Positions 1-12,068 of a DNA stretch of 64,000 bases are shown in pieces (within the stretch, counting starts at the first letter, position 1; every line of letters starts with the position of its first letter). Below the pieces are notes generated by a model. That model saw only the letters and a program-made list of their open reading frames with translations, was not told where the DNA came from and searched no databases. Location: NCBI GenBank assembly GCA_029255685.2, contig CM055312.2:28180203-28244202 (forward strand), read 5' to 3'. The position numbers were made by a program, and so were the translations under genes. This stretch comes from Silene conica (taxonomy: Eukaryota; Streptophyta; Magnoliopsida; Caryophyllales; Caryophyllaceae).

Positions 1-470
1 GTTTTTTTTTCGCCACAAATAGCTTTTTCTATTTCCGGCCCCCTTATTTGCTGCTACTGCTAAAACACCGCAAATGGGCCTTAATATGACTGTAACACCC
101 CCGTTTATTTAAGGGCCTGTACTAGGACTCCTCAGATAAATAAAGGTGTTACCATCTCGGTTTCCCGAGGTAGTAGATACAAAGGAAAGATAAACAGTAC
201 TTTAATTAAAATTAAAAACATAACTTGTTCTTACAACTGTATCCAAAGGTCTTAACAAAATAAATGAAGTACAACTCATGCTAAACTGACTAAGGTGATC
301 TAGACTCTAGTCTGGTCCGGATCCAAGCTCTTTCTCCCATAGCTCCCCCTTAGTCTCAGCCACCTGTCAATCTGCTCCCCAATAAATTGGTTCATCACAG
401 GTGATCACGAATACACAGGGTCAACCACGAGGTTGAGTAGGGAAAAGAATAAATATAACAATATAATAAA

Positions 471-605
471 CTCCGCACCGATCCAACGCCAAATAAACTC
501 CGCACCGATCCAACGCCATATATACTCCGCACCGATCCAACACCATATATACTCCGCACCGATCCAACACCAAATATACTCCGCACCGATCTAACACCAT
601 ATCAC
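471..605. repeat. 27-bp minisatellite in the 3' LTR of A
   Basis: Five units start at 471, 498, 525, 552 and 579, each beginning CTCCGCACCGAT. The period is exactly 27 bp. The open frame through it is an artefact of the repeat. Confidence 0.9.
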
Positions 606-1082
606 AAGACCCAATATATATTCACATCGTAACAATATCTCAGAATAATATAGATAACACAATATAACGATCACATGATATTATATCACAAACATGCTTA
701 ATAACAAATAAGAACAGTTTACACATCATCATATACCGGTATTTTCCTCTACCTGGAATAGCAAGTAACGCAGATAAACCCGAGGCTTGTTTAGAAATGT
801 TCCACGCGAAACCCGCTACCTAAACAAATATTATTTAATTAATAAACACCCTAATACTCGTAATACGTGTACACATTCTATTTATAGAAACTTCCTATAT
901 TTAGAAAGCTTCCCAACAACCGAGGTTACCCAAAATAGCAACTTTCTAAATATAGTAACTTCTAAAAATAGTAACTTCCAAAAATAGATGCTTTGGTTTT
1001 GAAATTCAAATTAATTTCAAAATACTCATTAAAACCATGTCAAAACTTTCCTATAATAAAATATATACTCATAATAACATAG

Positions 1083-1099
1083 ATAATAATAATAATGAC

Positions 1100-1159
<60 letters not shown>
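1083..1159. repeat. TAA trinucleotide microsatellite in LTR
   Basis: Nearly uninterrupted TAA repeats inside the left LTR of element A. They create a spurious poly-Tyr frame on the minus strand. Confidence 0.95.
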
Positions 1160-1160
<1 letters not shown>

Positions 1161-2212
1161 TGAGGAAAAGCTTAGAAGGACTCGAAAAACCCAGCCCCCT
1201 CTAATCGACATAAACCCGCGACAACCACCATAGACCACCTACTCGAACACCGGTACCCACCACCACTCAACACCACCGACCACCATCTACCACTACAACA
1301 CAACCACACCTCCCGTCACCTGCCGACAACCCCAACCAAGGCTGCTGAACTCAGACCAGACCCACACCCGTAACCCAGACTCCCCTGAACAGACCCGACA
1401 TCGACGACCGTTACCACCGCTAGAACTAACCACGACTACCACCAAACGCCTCCTCCGACACTCCCTGTAACCACGGTGGTGTTACTGTATTGACCTCTCC
1501 CGAGTCGCCAGTAACACCACCCCCAAACCACTGCCCGATAGAGACACCAGCAACCTCCTGTGAACCATGTTGTGAACGTAACAAACAGACCATTAAAACC
1601 CCACCGTCGACGACACCACAAGCAACCTAGCCTACTGACACTAACCCCCATTACACGGCCCTGACTACAAGCAACACTACCATGCCAAACACACCCACCG
1701 ACCGCAACCCTAAACCCTTCGAACACAAAACCAACACAAGAAGTACAACACAACTAAAAACGAACACAGACCCCAAAACACGTACCTGAGTTCTGACCAG
1801 AATCGAATGGTGTTAGGCACGGTGGATCTAGTCGTGAGCACTCTCTCTCCTTCCCGTGTGGTGGTGGCAGCAAGTCTAGGGTTTTGTTTTTATGAAGATA
1901 GCTCAGAAAATAGGAGTATAAACTCCTCTTATATAGCGGCAGGGGTGAGGATGAGTGTTAGAACCGTGTAGGGTTTTAGTGTGTGTCGTGGGCTGTGGTG
2001 TTTGTGCACGGATTCCAAAGCCCAACACCACCCCCTAGAGGTCTCTAGTTCGAACCCCACGAGGAACCCAAGACACTACTCTAAAGATCTCTAGTTCGAA
2101 CCCCACAAGACGTATAACACGCATAACAACTTAAAAACGAAACAAGTACCAACACCGTATGTAACATCGTAACATATTAAATTCATAAATCATAAAAACC
2201 CGAGGTGTTACA

Positions 2213-2226
2213 GTCTTCCCCCCTTA
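2213..2226 (-). other. Polypurine tract of element A
   Basis: The minus-strand reading is TTAAGGGGGGAAGAC followed directly by the 3' LTR (TGTAAC). It is preceded by GAACTTCGAGACGAAGTTC, a perfect 9-bp inverted repeat with a one-base centre. Nearly the same inverted repeat precedes the polypurine tract of the non-coding element at 12069-20888. Confidence 0.8.
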
Positions 2227-2410
2227 ACATGAACTTCGTCTCGAAGTTCAACAACGCTCAGATGACCAAAACAATCAACCCCTATGAACGTGGAACATAA
2301 AACATCACACAAAACATCACAAAAGTTCACTTAATTCATAGAATGTTACATTCCACCCCCCTTAAAGAAAAGTTACGTCCGCGTAACTTACCTCAATCAA
2401 ACAAATGTGG

Positions 2411-5400
2411 TTAACGCTCTCTCATGGATGCCTCAGGCTCCCACGTAGCCTCCTCCTGATTATGATTGGTCCACAGGACTTTCATCAAGGACGTCTCCCC
2501 ATTGCGAGTCTTTCGTACCTTCTTGTCCAGAATCTCTCTCAGAGTCTCAATGTATGCCAACTGCTCATCTAGTTCAATCACCTCGTGCTGAAGCACATGT
2601 GATGGATTACTCATATATTTCCTCAACTGAGACACATGGAACACATTATGGACCTTGGATAGGGTTGGAGGTAAAGCTAAGCGATATGCCACCTCTCCAA
2701 CTCTGTCCAAGATCTCAAACGGTCCAATAAATTTCTGACTCAGTTTGCCACGCTTGCCGAATCTCATCACACCTTTCATCGGAGATACTTTAAGCAGTAC
2801 TTTCTCTCCCGCCTCGAATGAAATCTCACTCCTCTTCAGATCTGCATAACTCTTCTGCCTATCCTGCGCGGCCCTCATCCTCTGTCGAATAATCTGAACC
2901 TGCTCCACCATCTCCTGGATCATATCTGGCCCTAAGGTCACAACATCTGCTCGATCATCCCAACACACAGGGCTCCGACACTTCCTCCCATACAGAGCCT
3001 CGAAAGGGGCCATCCCTATGCTGGCATGGTAGCTGTTATTATAAGAAAATTCGATCAACCCCAGTCGATCCTCCCAAGATCCTCCGAACTCAAGTACACA
3101 AGCCCTCAACATATCCTCAAGGGTCTGAATCGTTCTCTCAGTCTGACCATCAGTAGCTGGATGGAAAGCAGTACTCATCTTCAATTGGGTACCCAAACTG
3201 CCTGTAACTCCTGCCAAAATCTAGAGATGAACCTCGAGTCTCTATCTGAAACAATGTCCTTGGGTACGCCATGCAGTTTGACCACATTCTGAACATATGA
3301 CTTAGCCAACTCGGCTTTACTCCAGGTATCTTTCATTGGAATAAAGTGAGCTGACTTAGTCAAACGATCCACAATCACCCAAATCATGTTGTTGCCCCTC
3401 TGAGTCCGAGGCAACCCCAAGATAAAATCCATCGAAATGTTCTCCCACTTCCACTCTGGTACATCCAACGGTTGAACTTTCCCTTGAGGTCTCTTATGCT
3501 CTCCTTTCACTCTCTGACAAGTCAAACACCTCGACACAAACTCTACGACTTCCTTCTTCATGTTAGGCCACCAGAACGTCTTCTTAAGATCTTTATACAG
3601 CTTATCACCCCCTGGGTGAACGGAATATGGAGTAACATGAGCTTCAGTCAGGATCTTCTTCTTTAGCTCCTCCACATCCGGAACACACCATCGCCCACTG
3701 AACCTCAAACTACCATCAGTATGAATACTGAACTTGGATGCAGTCTCTCTACCCTCACTCTCCACCATCCTGCGCCACTTCTGGATTCTCACATCATTAC
3801 CTTGCAACTCCCGAATCTCACCATACAACTCAGGCTCTACTGTCAAGTCACTAAGAGCATCCCCTTTCCGGATCATGAATATTCCCATCTCTCTTAGTTC
3901 ACCATGAAACCTCACTCTCGATCTGGCACAACCCAAAGCATGGACAGATTTCCTACTTAGGGCGTCAGCTACCACATTTGCCTTGCCTTCGTGGTAGACA
4001 ATCTGCATATCATAATTTCCAATTAACTCTATCCACCTCCTCTGTCGCATGTTCAACTCTCTCTGGGTGTAGATATACTTTAGGCTCTTATGATCAGAAA
4101 ACACCTTAAAAGTGGCTCCATAAAGGTAATGGCGCCACAATTTAAGTGCGAATACGACTGCGCCCAACTCCAAATCATGAGTCGGATAATTTTCTTCATA
4201 GGTCTTCAACTGGCGAGAAGCATACGCGATCACTCTTCCATTCTGCATTAGTACACATCCCAATCCATGCTTCGAAGCGTCAGTATACACTTCGAAATTA
4301 TCACTCCCAACTGGCAAAGCAAGGATAGGAGCTGTTGTCAGGCGTTCCTTAAGGGTTAGGAATGCCTTTTCACAACTCTCATCCCAGACAAAACGGTTCT
4401 CTTTCCTCATTAACGACGTCAACGGCTTCGCTATCTTTGAAAAATATTTGACAAATCTCCGATAATATCCAGCCAATCCCAGAAAGCTTCGAATCTGACT
4501 CACATTCTTCGGACTTTGCCACCTAGTCACAGCCTCAATCTTACTAGGGTCGACAGACACTCCCTCCTTTGAAATCACATGCCCCAAAAACGCCACTCTC
4601 TCCAACCAGAACTCACACTTACTCAACTTAGCATTGAGTTTATGTTCTTCCAAGGTCTGAAGTACTTTCCTCAAATGATCCCCGTGCTCTTCTGCATTCT
4701 TGGAGTATACCAGGATATCATCTATGAATACCACCATAAACTTGTCCAGATATGGGCTGAAGACTCGATTCATCAAGTCCATGAACACAGCTGGAGCATT
4801 AGTCAATCCAAATGGCATAACCACAAATTCATAGTGGTCGTACCTCGTTCGGAAAGCGGTCTTTGGAATATCTTCATCCTTTATTCTCAACTGATGATAC
4901 CCGGATCTCAAATTAATCTTGGAGAAAACCCCAGCTCCACTTAACTGATCGAACAAGTCGTCAATTCTCGGCAAAGGATAACGGTTCTTGATGGTCACAT
5001 TGGTCGCTCTCGGTAGTCAACACAAAGTCTCAAACTACCATCCTTCTTCTTCACAAACAAAACGGGTGCTCCCCAGGGCGACACACTGGGTCGGATGAAC
5101 CCTTTCTCAGCTAGTTCATCCAACTGCTTCTTCAACTCCTCCATCTCCTTCGGTCCCATACGGTACGGTGATTTAGATATTGGTCCCGCCTCTGGTTTTA
5201 GGTCAATGGAGAATTCCACTTCCCTCCTTGGCGGCAACCCTGGAACGTCGTCTCGAAATACTCCCTCAAACTCCCGTACCATAGGTATCTCACTAGTCTT
5301 TGGAGTCTCAGCCTCACAATTCCACATTTGGCACAAGATCAGGCTCTCTCCTTTCCTCAAGCTAGACTTCAGGGTATTGACAGAAATGAATTTGATTTTT

Positions 5401-6990
5401 GGTTTGACTCGGTATCCCTTGTAAGACACCCTCACTCCCTTAGGTCCCTTCAAGGAAATCTTCTTTTGATGACAGTCGATGAAAGCTCGATACTTCCCTA
5501 GCCAGTCCATCCCCAGAATCACCTCAAAGCCCCCAGTGGAAATTCTATGAGGTCACAATAGAAAATTGCTTCCCCGATTTTGATGGGTACACTACCATAT
5601 ACTCTATTACAAACTATCGACTCGCCTGATGGTATGGTCACTGGATCCGCGATCCAATCAAATCTCTCAAGTCCCAAAGCCTTAACATGATCTCTAGAGA
5701 CAAACGAATGGGTCGCACCAGAATCGAAAAGTACAAAAGTAGGTTTAGAGTTCACAAGAAAAGTATCGGTGACCACATGAGCATCATCCTTCGCGGCCTG
5801 CTTTCCCATGGCAAAGAGCTTGCCACTGGATTTGACTCCACTCTGACTGGCACTAGATGTCCCAGCCTGCTGATTCCCTTCCGCTCCCGTCTTTTGGTTG
5901 CTTCCACCTCCATTGTATTGATTCTGGTACGAGCGGCTCTGATAATTGTTATAGTTCCTCTGATAGTTGCTGCTCCCTCCAGACTTCGCACCCCCACCAT
6001 AGTTGGTCATGGGTGTGCGATAGCCACTGCTACCATAAGATTGGGTGCGAGACCCCTGATATCCGGATGTAGGCGTACGGTAGCCCCCAGACTGATTCCC
6101 TCCAGAAGAGCGACACACTGCCTGTTTATGTCCCCTCTTTCCACAGCCAAAACACACTATTCCCGCCGAACCACTGCCAGAAACCCCACTCATGTGATTG
6201 CCCCCACTCTGATTCCTCGCACCTCCGGAAGTGTTGTTACTGAAGTAACCACTATACTTGTTGGTGCTTGGTTTCTTTGACCCAGAACTTTCCGTCACTG
6301 CCTCAGCCTTCATCTTCTCTGATTTTGACTTCTTTTCTTCCTTGATCATATCTGAGAGCCTCTCCGCCGCCCCAGCCCGTAAATAGATGTCCCGGACTGT
6401 GGTAGGCGGAGCCGCAATCAGTCTCTTCTTGATGGCGATTGATAACCCTCTCTCGAACTTCATTGCCAGCATGGCATCATCAAACCCCATGTCCCCTACG
6501 TAACTCACCAGCTGAATAAACTTTCTGTAATAAGCCTCCACGGTCATGTCCTCCGTTATCCTGAATGTATCAAACTCCTCCCTTAGTTTGCTTTTCTGGA
6601 ATTCTGGTAGAAACACCTCATACAAGATCTTTTTGAATGCGATCCAAGCAACAAACTCGGTCCCATCCTCTTGAGCTGCCTCCCGGATCTCCCCTTTGTT
6701 CCCGGTCCACCAGTCTCCAGCCATACCCCTCAGATAATGGGCTGCTTGGTCAACCCTCAATTCTTCAGGGGGCAATCCACCAACTCGAATAGGTTACTGA
6801 ATTCCCGACACCAAGCTCCCAGCAGATGAGGTTCCCCCTCCCCAGTGAATTGGGTAGGGTGATGCCTCGCGATGATTGTGCTCATTTTTGCGGAGTCCAT
6901 GCGTTTGGCCTTTAAGGCCTCATTCTCAGCTATCAGCCGATCCAATTCCTCTTGCGTGATATTAGCGAGATTGTCTCTTCGCGGAGGCAT
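2411..6990 (-). pseudogene. gag-pol region of element A (Tekay-like), broken
   Basis: Minus-strand coding remains of a single-polyprotein chromovirus. Gag starts with MPPRRDN at 6990. The CCHC zinc knuckle (CFGCGKRGHKQAVC) is near 6117-6158 and the aspartic protease motif DSGATHSF near 5700-5735. The reverse transcriptase IDD box lies near 4702-4736, the RNase H YTDAS motif near 4260-4290, the integrase core from about 3440 to 2950, and the chromodomain-like tail near 2420-2540. Residue-level similarity to the copy at 55570-59794 is very high by eye: in the first 74 gag residues only three differ. There are about four breaks in total, so this is a fossil and not a working gene. Confidence 0.92.
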
Positions 6991-7523
6991 ACTATAATAC
7001 AACAGAAAAAGAAATGAGTCCCGACTCATGTGGGTACCCATTTGGATTAGGGATATGTTCCCTAAGCATTAAAGTCTATAAACACTTATCATATAAAGTA
7101 GTTCTCTTCTATAACATGGCTCAGGGATCACATATCCGCATATCACTAGACATGATGAGAGAAGAATCACTAACATGTTTCAAATTACTTCACATATCAT
7201 ATTAATATACACCTCTTTATTCAAACAATTAAAGGTTCTTTCATGCTCGTGCCCCTTCCGGCTTTTCCAACAGTCACTTATACCCAGAATTCTCATAAAA
7301 TACTTATCACAGTATACCATTACTTCCATCTTTTCTTAACCTACCCTTTTCTCTCGTATATTCACTCTGGGTTCCCGGGTAAAACTGATAGGGCCAATGG
7401 TTCGGTGTGAGGGGGCCCCAGACTCATACTTTTCCTTTAGTGTGCTCCTAACAGTCCTATCCCGGGGTTCATTTTATTTAGACTCTCCTACATTCATTGG
7501 GTTCATTAGGTTAGGCCTGAGGA

Positions 7524-7541
7524 TCGTTCTCTCTGATACCA
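7524..7541 (-). other. Primer-binding site (tRNA-Met type) of element A
   Basis: On the minus strand the bases directly after the 5' LTR read TGGTATCAGAGAGAACGA, three bases from the LTR end. This is the standard initiator-Met primer site of plant LTR elements. Confidence 0.88.
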
Positions 7542-7924
7542 CTTTGTAACACCCCCGTTTATTTAAGGGCCTGTACTAGGACTCCTCACATAAATAAAGG
7601 TGTTACCATCTCGGTTTCCCGAGGTAGTAGATACAAAGGAAAGATAAACAGTACTTTAATTAAAATTAAACTCATAACTTGTTCTTACAACTGTATCCAA
7701 AGGTCTTAACAAAATAAATGAAGTACAACTCATGCTAAACTGACTAAGGTGATCTAGACTCTAGTCTGGTCCGAATCCAAGCTCTTTCTCCCATAGCTCC
7801 CCCTTAGTCTCAGCCACCTGTCAATCTGCTCCCCAATAAATTGGTTCATCACAGGTGATCACGAATACACAGGGTCAACAACGAGGTTGAGTAGGGAAAA
7901 GAATAAATATAACAATATAATAAA

Positions 7925-8059
7925 CTCCGCACCGATCCAACGCCAAATAAACTCCGCACCGATCTAACGCCATATATACTCCGCACCGATCCAACACCAT
8001 ATATACTCCGCACCGATCCAACACCAAATATACTCCGCACCGATCCAACACCATATCAC
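7925..8059. repeat. 27-bp minisatellite in the 5' LTR of A
   Basis: Five units start at 7925, 7952, 7979, 8006 and 8033. This is the same array as in the other LTR of this element, with the same unit number and single-base differences. Confidence 0.9.
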
Positions 8060-8536
8060 AAGACCCAATATATATTCACATCGTATCAATATCTCAGAAT
8101 AATATAGATAACACAATATAACGATCACATGATATTATATCACAAACATGCTTAATAACAAATAAGAATAGTTTACACATCATCATATACCGGTATTTTC
8201 CCCTACCTGGAATAGCAAGTAACGCAGATAAACCTGAGGCTTGTTTAGAAATGTTCCACGCGAAACCCGCTACCTAAACAAATATTATTTAATTAATAAA
8301 CACCCTAATACTCGTAATACGTGTACACATTCTATTTATAGAAACTTCCTATATTTAGAAAGCTTCCCAACAACCGAGGTTACCCAAAATAGCAACTTTC
8401 TAAATATAGTAACTTCTAAAAATAGTAACTTCCAAAAATAGATGCTTTGGTTTTGAAATTCAAATTAATTTCAAAATACTCATTAAAACCATGTCAAAAC
8501 TTTCCTATAATAAAATATATACTCATAATAACATAG

Positions 8537-8553
8537 ATAATAATAATAATGGC

Positions 8554-8629
<76 letters not shown>
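8537..8629. repeat. TAA trinucleotide microsatellite in LTR
   Basis: Counterpart of the array at 1083-1159, about five units longer. It creates spurious poly-Asn and poly-Tyr frames. Confidence 0.95.
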
Positions 8630-9779
8630 TGAGGAAAAGCTTAGAAGGACTCGAAAAACCCAGCCCCCTCTAATCGACATAAACCCGCGACAACCACCAT
8701 AGACCACCTACTCGAACACCGGTACCCACCACCACTCAACACCACCGACCACCATCTACCACTACAACACAACCACACCTCCCGTCACCTGCCGACAACC
8801 CCAACCAAGGCTGCTGAACTCAGACCAGACCCACACCCGTAACCCAGACTCCCCTGAACAGACCCGACATCGACGACCGTTACCACCGCTAGAACTAACC
8901 ACGACTACCACCAAACGCCTCCTCCGACACTCCCTGTAACCACGGTGGTGTTACTGTATTGACCTCCCCCAAGTCGCCAGTAACACCACCCCCAAAACAC
9001 TGCCCGACAGAGACACCAGCAACCTTCTGTGAACCATGTTGTGAACGTAACAAACAGACCACTAAAACCCCACCGTCGACGACACCACAAGCAACCTAGC
9101 CTACTGACACTAACCCCCATTACACGGCCCTGACTACAAGCAACACTACCATGCCAAACACACCCACCGACCGAAACCCTAAACCCTTCGAACACAAAAC
9201 CAACACAGGAAGTATAACACAACTAAAAACGAACACAGACCCCAAAACACGTACCTGACTTCTGACCAGAATCGAATGGTGTTAGGCACGGTGGATCTGG
9301 TCGTGAGCACTCTCTCTCCTTCCCGTGTGGTGGTGGCAGCAAGTCTAGGGTTTTGTTTTTATGAAGATAGCTCAGAAAATAGGAGTATAAACTCCTCTTA
9401 TATGGCGGCAGGGGTGAGGATGAGTGTTAGAACCGTGTAGGGTTTTAGTGTGTGTCGTGGGCTGTGTTGTTTGTGCACGGATTCCAAATCCCAACACTAC
9501 CCCCTAGAGGTCTCTAGTTCGAACCCCACGAGGAACCCAAGACACTACTCTAAAGATCTCTAGTTCGAACCCCACAAGACGTATAACACGCATAACAACT
9601 TAAAAACAAAACAAGTACCAACACCGTATGTAACATCGTAACATATTAAATTTATCGATTAAATCATAAAAACTCGAGGTGTTACAATGACGCCGCAAAT
9701 AGGTATTATTCTACTAGTGTTAATTGCCACATGTATATCCGGTTTACTTCTAAAATTGACCTAAATATTAACTACTTTA

Positions 9780-10095
9780 CTCCTTTCCATTCAATTCTAT
9801 ATACTAACTTCTATTTGTTATAACCTTCCCTATCGAGGGAAGATACAAAAAATAAGGAAATTAAATTAATAAGGGAAAGTATTGACGTGGGGTTAGATGA
9901 TCGGATAAAGGAAGGTTTTGTGGGATAATGTTGTGAAATGAAATAATTAAAATAAGAATAAAATATGAGTATTGTGAGATATTGTTGTGGGGGTGAGGTG
10001 ATTAAAACAATAAAACTTAGCCAAAAGGGAAATATGAAAGATATTGTGAATAAACAGAAAAGGAAATAGGAAACGTTATTTTGAATAGGAGGGAG
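9780..10095. mobile_element. Stowaway-like MITE
   Basis: A 316-bp AT-rich segment flanked by TA dinucleotides (9778-9779 and 10096-10097). The ends are imperfect inverted copies of the Stowaway consensus: CTCCTTTCCATTCAA on the left, and CTCCCTCCTATTCAA read inward from the right. It has no coding capacity. Such elements are moved in trans by mariner-type transposases. Confidence 0.65.
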
Positions 10096-10733
10096 TATTA
10101 CATCAGCATTCATTTTCTTTACTTCATACTTTATTTACATATTAATAAAAAAGTATTGTATTGATTTTCGTAGTACAAATTTTACTCGAGATACTACAAA
10201 TTTTACAAACTACCCCTTTCATTTTCACTGTATTACTCATATTTCATACTGTACAAAAGAAACCAAAAATAAAGAAGAAAATCGTGCAATCCACCATACC
10301 CTCCTCTAGCCAACCACCATTCATTCTCCTTCTTTGGCCACCATCTCCCTCCCTCTCCCCAAGATCACTGTTAGGAACACTGACCATTGTCAACCAGGTA
10401 GGTCGGTGACTAACGCATCATCATCACCCGAACTTGTTGCAACTACTTCCACCATTGAATCCATATATAATAACCACCATTATCCATGTGCCGCTTCCGC
10501 CACCGCCCTTTTCATGCCACCCCATTCTCCTGCTCAGAACGCTAGTTTAACAACCTATTTCTCTTTGCCAATATTTCTTAAACAAAAAAGCAAAAACTAA
10601 CCTAAATCAAATAAACTAATTCTAAAAGGCATTAAATTGATTAATAATTATGGAATTAACAAGTTCGATCGGAATGGTTGTATAATTAGAAATTGAGAGA
10701 ACTAGGTTAAGAGTTAATTTAGTCAAGGGTATG
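10096..10733. other. Non-coding spacer, nothing recognised
   Basis: AT-rich sequence between the MITE and the TRIM. Short open frames on the plus strand (10161-10409 and 10334-10600) have no recognisable domain and a composition like non-coding DNA. They were not called as genes. Confidence 0.5.
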
Positions 10734-11112
10734 TGTAACAACCTGACCCACCACGATCGTAACACACCCCCAATAAGATGGGAGGTAAGCCTTTGGGCCC
10801 ATTATTTGTCCTCACTTAAGCCCAAAAGCACAAGGCTTTGTTACTAAGTGGTGGGTGAAAGTTATTATAAACATATCACAAGCCTCACATTCTATCGATG
10901 TGGGACAACTTTCCTCTCACACTCTTGAGGTGTTACTAAGCTTTCCCACTTAAAGAACACAACGTCCTCGTTGTGCCTCAAACTTGACCACAACCAGGGC
11001 CAGAATCCTCCTCCGCTAGGTGTGTGACCCGGGTACTCCCGACCACAGGCTCACCACACGGTCGCAGAGTCGCTCTGATACCATTTGTAACAACCTGACC
11101 CACCACGGTCGT
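10734..11112 (-). mobile_element. TRIM element, family T1, truncated
   Basis: A miniature LTR retrotransposon without coding capacity. The left LTR runs 10734-10937 (TGTAACAACC...GGTGTTAC), followed by an internal stretch of about 150 bp. The minus-strand primer site TGGTATCAGAG lies at 11073-11083, and only the first 27 bp or so of the second LTR (from 11086) remain before the Helitron-derived sequence. It belongs to the same family as the whole copy at 30492-31066 but is clearly more diverged, so it is the older of the two. Confidence 0.85.
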
Positions 11113-11126
11113 GAGAGTCGCACAAA

Positions 11127-11222
11127 AGTTATGAGGACATAAGAACGGTGAATTATATTACATGAGAATGATGTTGAACATATAAGGGGGCCGAAAAGCT
11201 ATGAGGACATAAGAACGGTGAA
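11127..11222. repeat. 25-bp direct repeat in Helitron start
   Basis: TATGAGGACATAAGAACGGTGAA occurs near 11128-11150 and again near 11199-11221. The second copy is in its proper place in the helicase. The first sits at the junction with the broken TRIM and looks like a rearrangement scar. Confidence 0.75.
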
Positions 11223-11528
11223 CCATGTTCCTTATCCCACGCATAGGGAAGCGTGTTATGCTATTGGCTTGCTCGAGGATGATAGAGAGTACATTGATGC
11301 GATAACGGAGGCAAGTGAATGGGGCTCTGGATGTTATCTTAGAAACCTTTTTGCGACTTTATTGTTATTCGAGGTTGTCCATGCCAAGCAGAGTGTGGGA
11401 GAAAACATTGAGCCTCCTATCGGATGATATCCTTCACAGACAACGTAGTATCCTTCAAAATCGAGGTACTCATTCAATCTGACGATTTGTCTTTAGTTCA
11501 TTTTATTTACATTTGTTGCACACTATGT

Positions 11529-11568
<40 letters not shown>

Positions 11569-12068
11569 GCATATATATTAAAAATATACCATAATAATAT
11601 TTGTGAAAACCTAATGATGAAAATAAAAAAAATCAATACAGGTTTAGAACTAACCAATAAGGAGTTGAAAAATTATGCATTGATCGACATAGAAGCATCA
11701 CTCCGGCTAAACGGGAGTACTTTAGCAAGATTTGAAGGAATGATCCTACCTGATACATCTGCGGCGTCACATTACACGGACACGTTGGTCATGGCTGAGT
11801 TATCTTATGATCGAGAAATGTTGCAAGCAGAACACGCGTCTCACATATCTTCAGTGATCGATGAACAAAGGTCGGTCTATAATCAAATCATGGAAGTTGT
11901 TGCATCTAATCAAGGAGGGGTGTTTTTTGTGTATGGCCATGGTGGGGGGGGGGGGGGACTGGTAAAACATTCACCTGGAGAACTTTGTGTGATGCCTTTA
12001 GAAGCAAGAAGAAAATTGTTTTGCCTGTTTCATCTAGCCGTTGATACCTGGTGGTATAACTGCGCAAG
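11146..12068 (+). pseudogene. Helitron Pif1-type helicase, N-terminal part (pseudogene)
   Basis: The reading runs from GELYYMRMMLNI through KSYEDIRTVNHVPYPTHREA and EYIDAITEASEWGSG to the region before the Walker A box. This is the standard order in plant Helitron Pif1-like helicases. It is broken by a frameshift near 11172, a stop at 11425-11427 and an AT-rich TTA-repeat insertion (about 11530-11569). A third break is a run of 13 G (11943-11955) in the P-loop, which throws the frame just before the conserved ACTGGTAAAACATTC (TGKTF). A further stop follows LPVSSSR near 12041. Downstream the frame is cut by the LTR element at 12069. It is non-functional. Confidence 0.85.

Larger units (their letters stand above)
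91..2212 (-). repeat. 3' LTR of element A
   Basis: 2122-bp LTR, about 98.5% like the right-hand copy. The 20-bp length difference comes mostly from a shorter TAA microsatellite (1083-1159) and a small indel near the end. The purine-rich tract, read on the minus strand as AAGGGGGGAAGAC, lies immediately inside it at 2213-2226. Confidence 0.93.
91..9686 (-). mobile_element. Tekay-like Ty3 (chromovirus) LTR retrotransposon A, broken
   Basis: A complete-length fossil with both LTRs (5' LTR 7545-9686, 3' LTR 91-2212), flanked by a perfect 5-bp target duplication ATGAC (86-90 and 9687-9691). The LTR ends are TGTAACACC...GGTGTTACA. In element order the parts are 5' LTR, tRNA-Met-type primer site, leader, gag with zinc knuckle, protease, reverse transcriptase, RNase H, integrase, chromodomain-like tail, polypurine tract and 3' LTR. 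The C-terminal tail with the VLWTNHNQEEATWE motif points to the Tekay/Del group of chromoviruses. The coding region has about four breaks. A hand comparison of the LTRs gives roughly 30-35 substitutions in about 2.1 kb (about 1.5%), so at usual plant rates the insertion is about 0.5-1 million years old. Confidence 0.93.
7545..9686 (-). repeat. 5' LTR of element A
   Basis: 2142-bp LTR, the right-hand copy, which is upstream in element sense. It contains a five-unit 27-bp minisatellite (7925-8059) and a long TAA/TTA microsatellite (8537-8629). It ends next to the primer-binding site at 7524-7541. Confidence 0.93.
1..9719. mobile_element. CACTA-like (En/Spm) transposon end, split by an LTR element
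   Basis: Read on the minus strand from 9719, the sequence opens with CACTAGTAGAAT and soon reaches TTTGCGGC, as CACTA transposon ends do. Related subterminal-type motifs (CGCCACAAATAG at 11-22, CACCGCAAATGGG at 66-78, GCCGCAAATAGG at 9692-9703) lie on both sides of the large LTR element that occupies 91-9686. Joining the outer pieces gives one continuous terminal region. The three bases TTA after 9719 could be the 3-bp target duplication. The other end and any transposase lie outside the window. The family is inferred from the terminal bases only. Confidence 0.45.

Noticed and set aside
395-586. Repetitive frame with GVGSVRS units, also at 7849-8040
   Set aside because: It is a translation of the 27-bp minisatellite on a non-coding LTR; no start context or domain.
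471-605. CRISPR-like array (27-bp units)
   Set aside because: Units are contiguous without spacers, and the DNA is plant nuclear; it is an LTR minisatellite.
1029-1238. Poly-Tyr and poly-Asn reading frames here and at 8483-8707
   Set aside because: They arise only from the TAA microsatellite inside the LTRs of element A.
10161-10600. Possible small gene
   Set aside because: Two overlapping frames of low complexity, no domain, no splice or promoter context, in spacer DNA.
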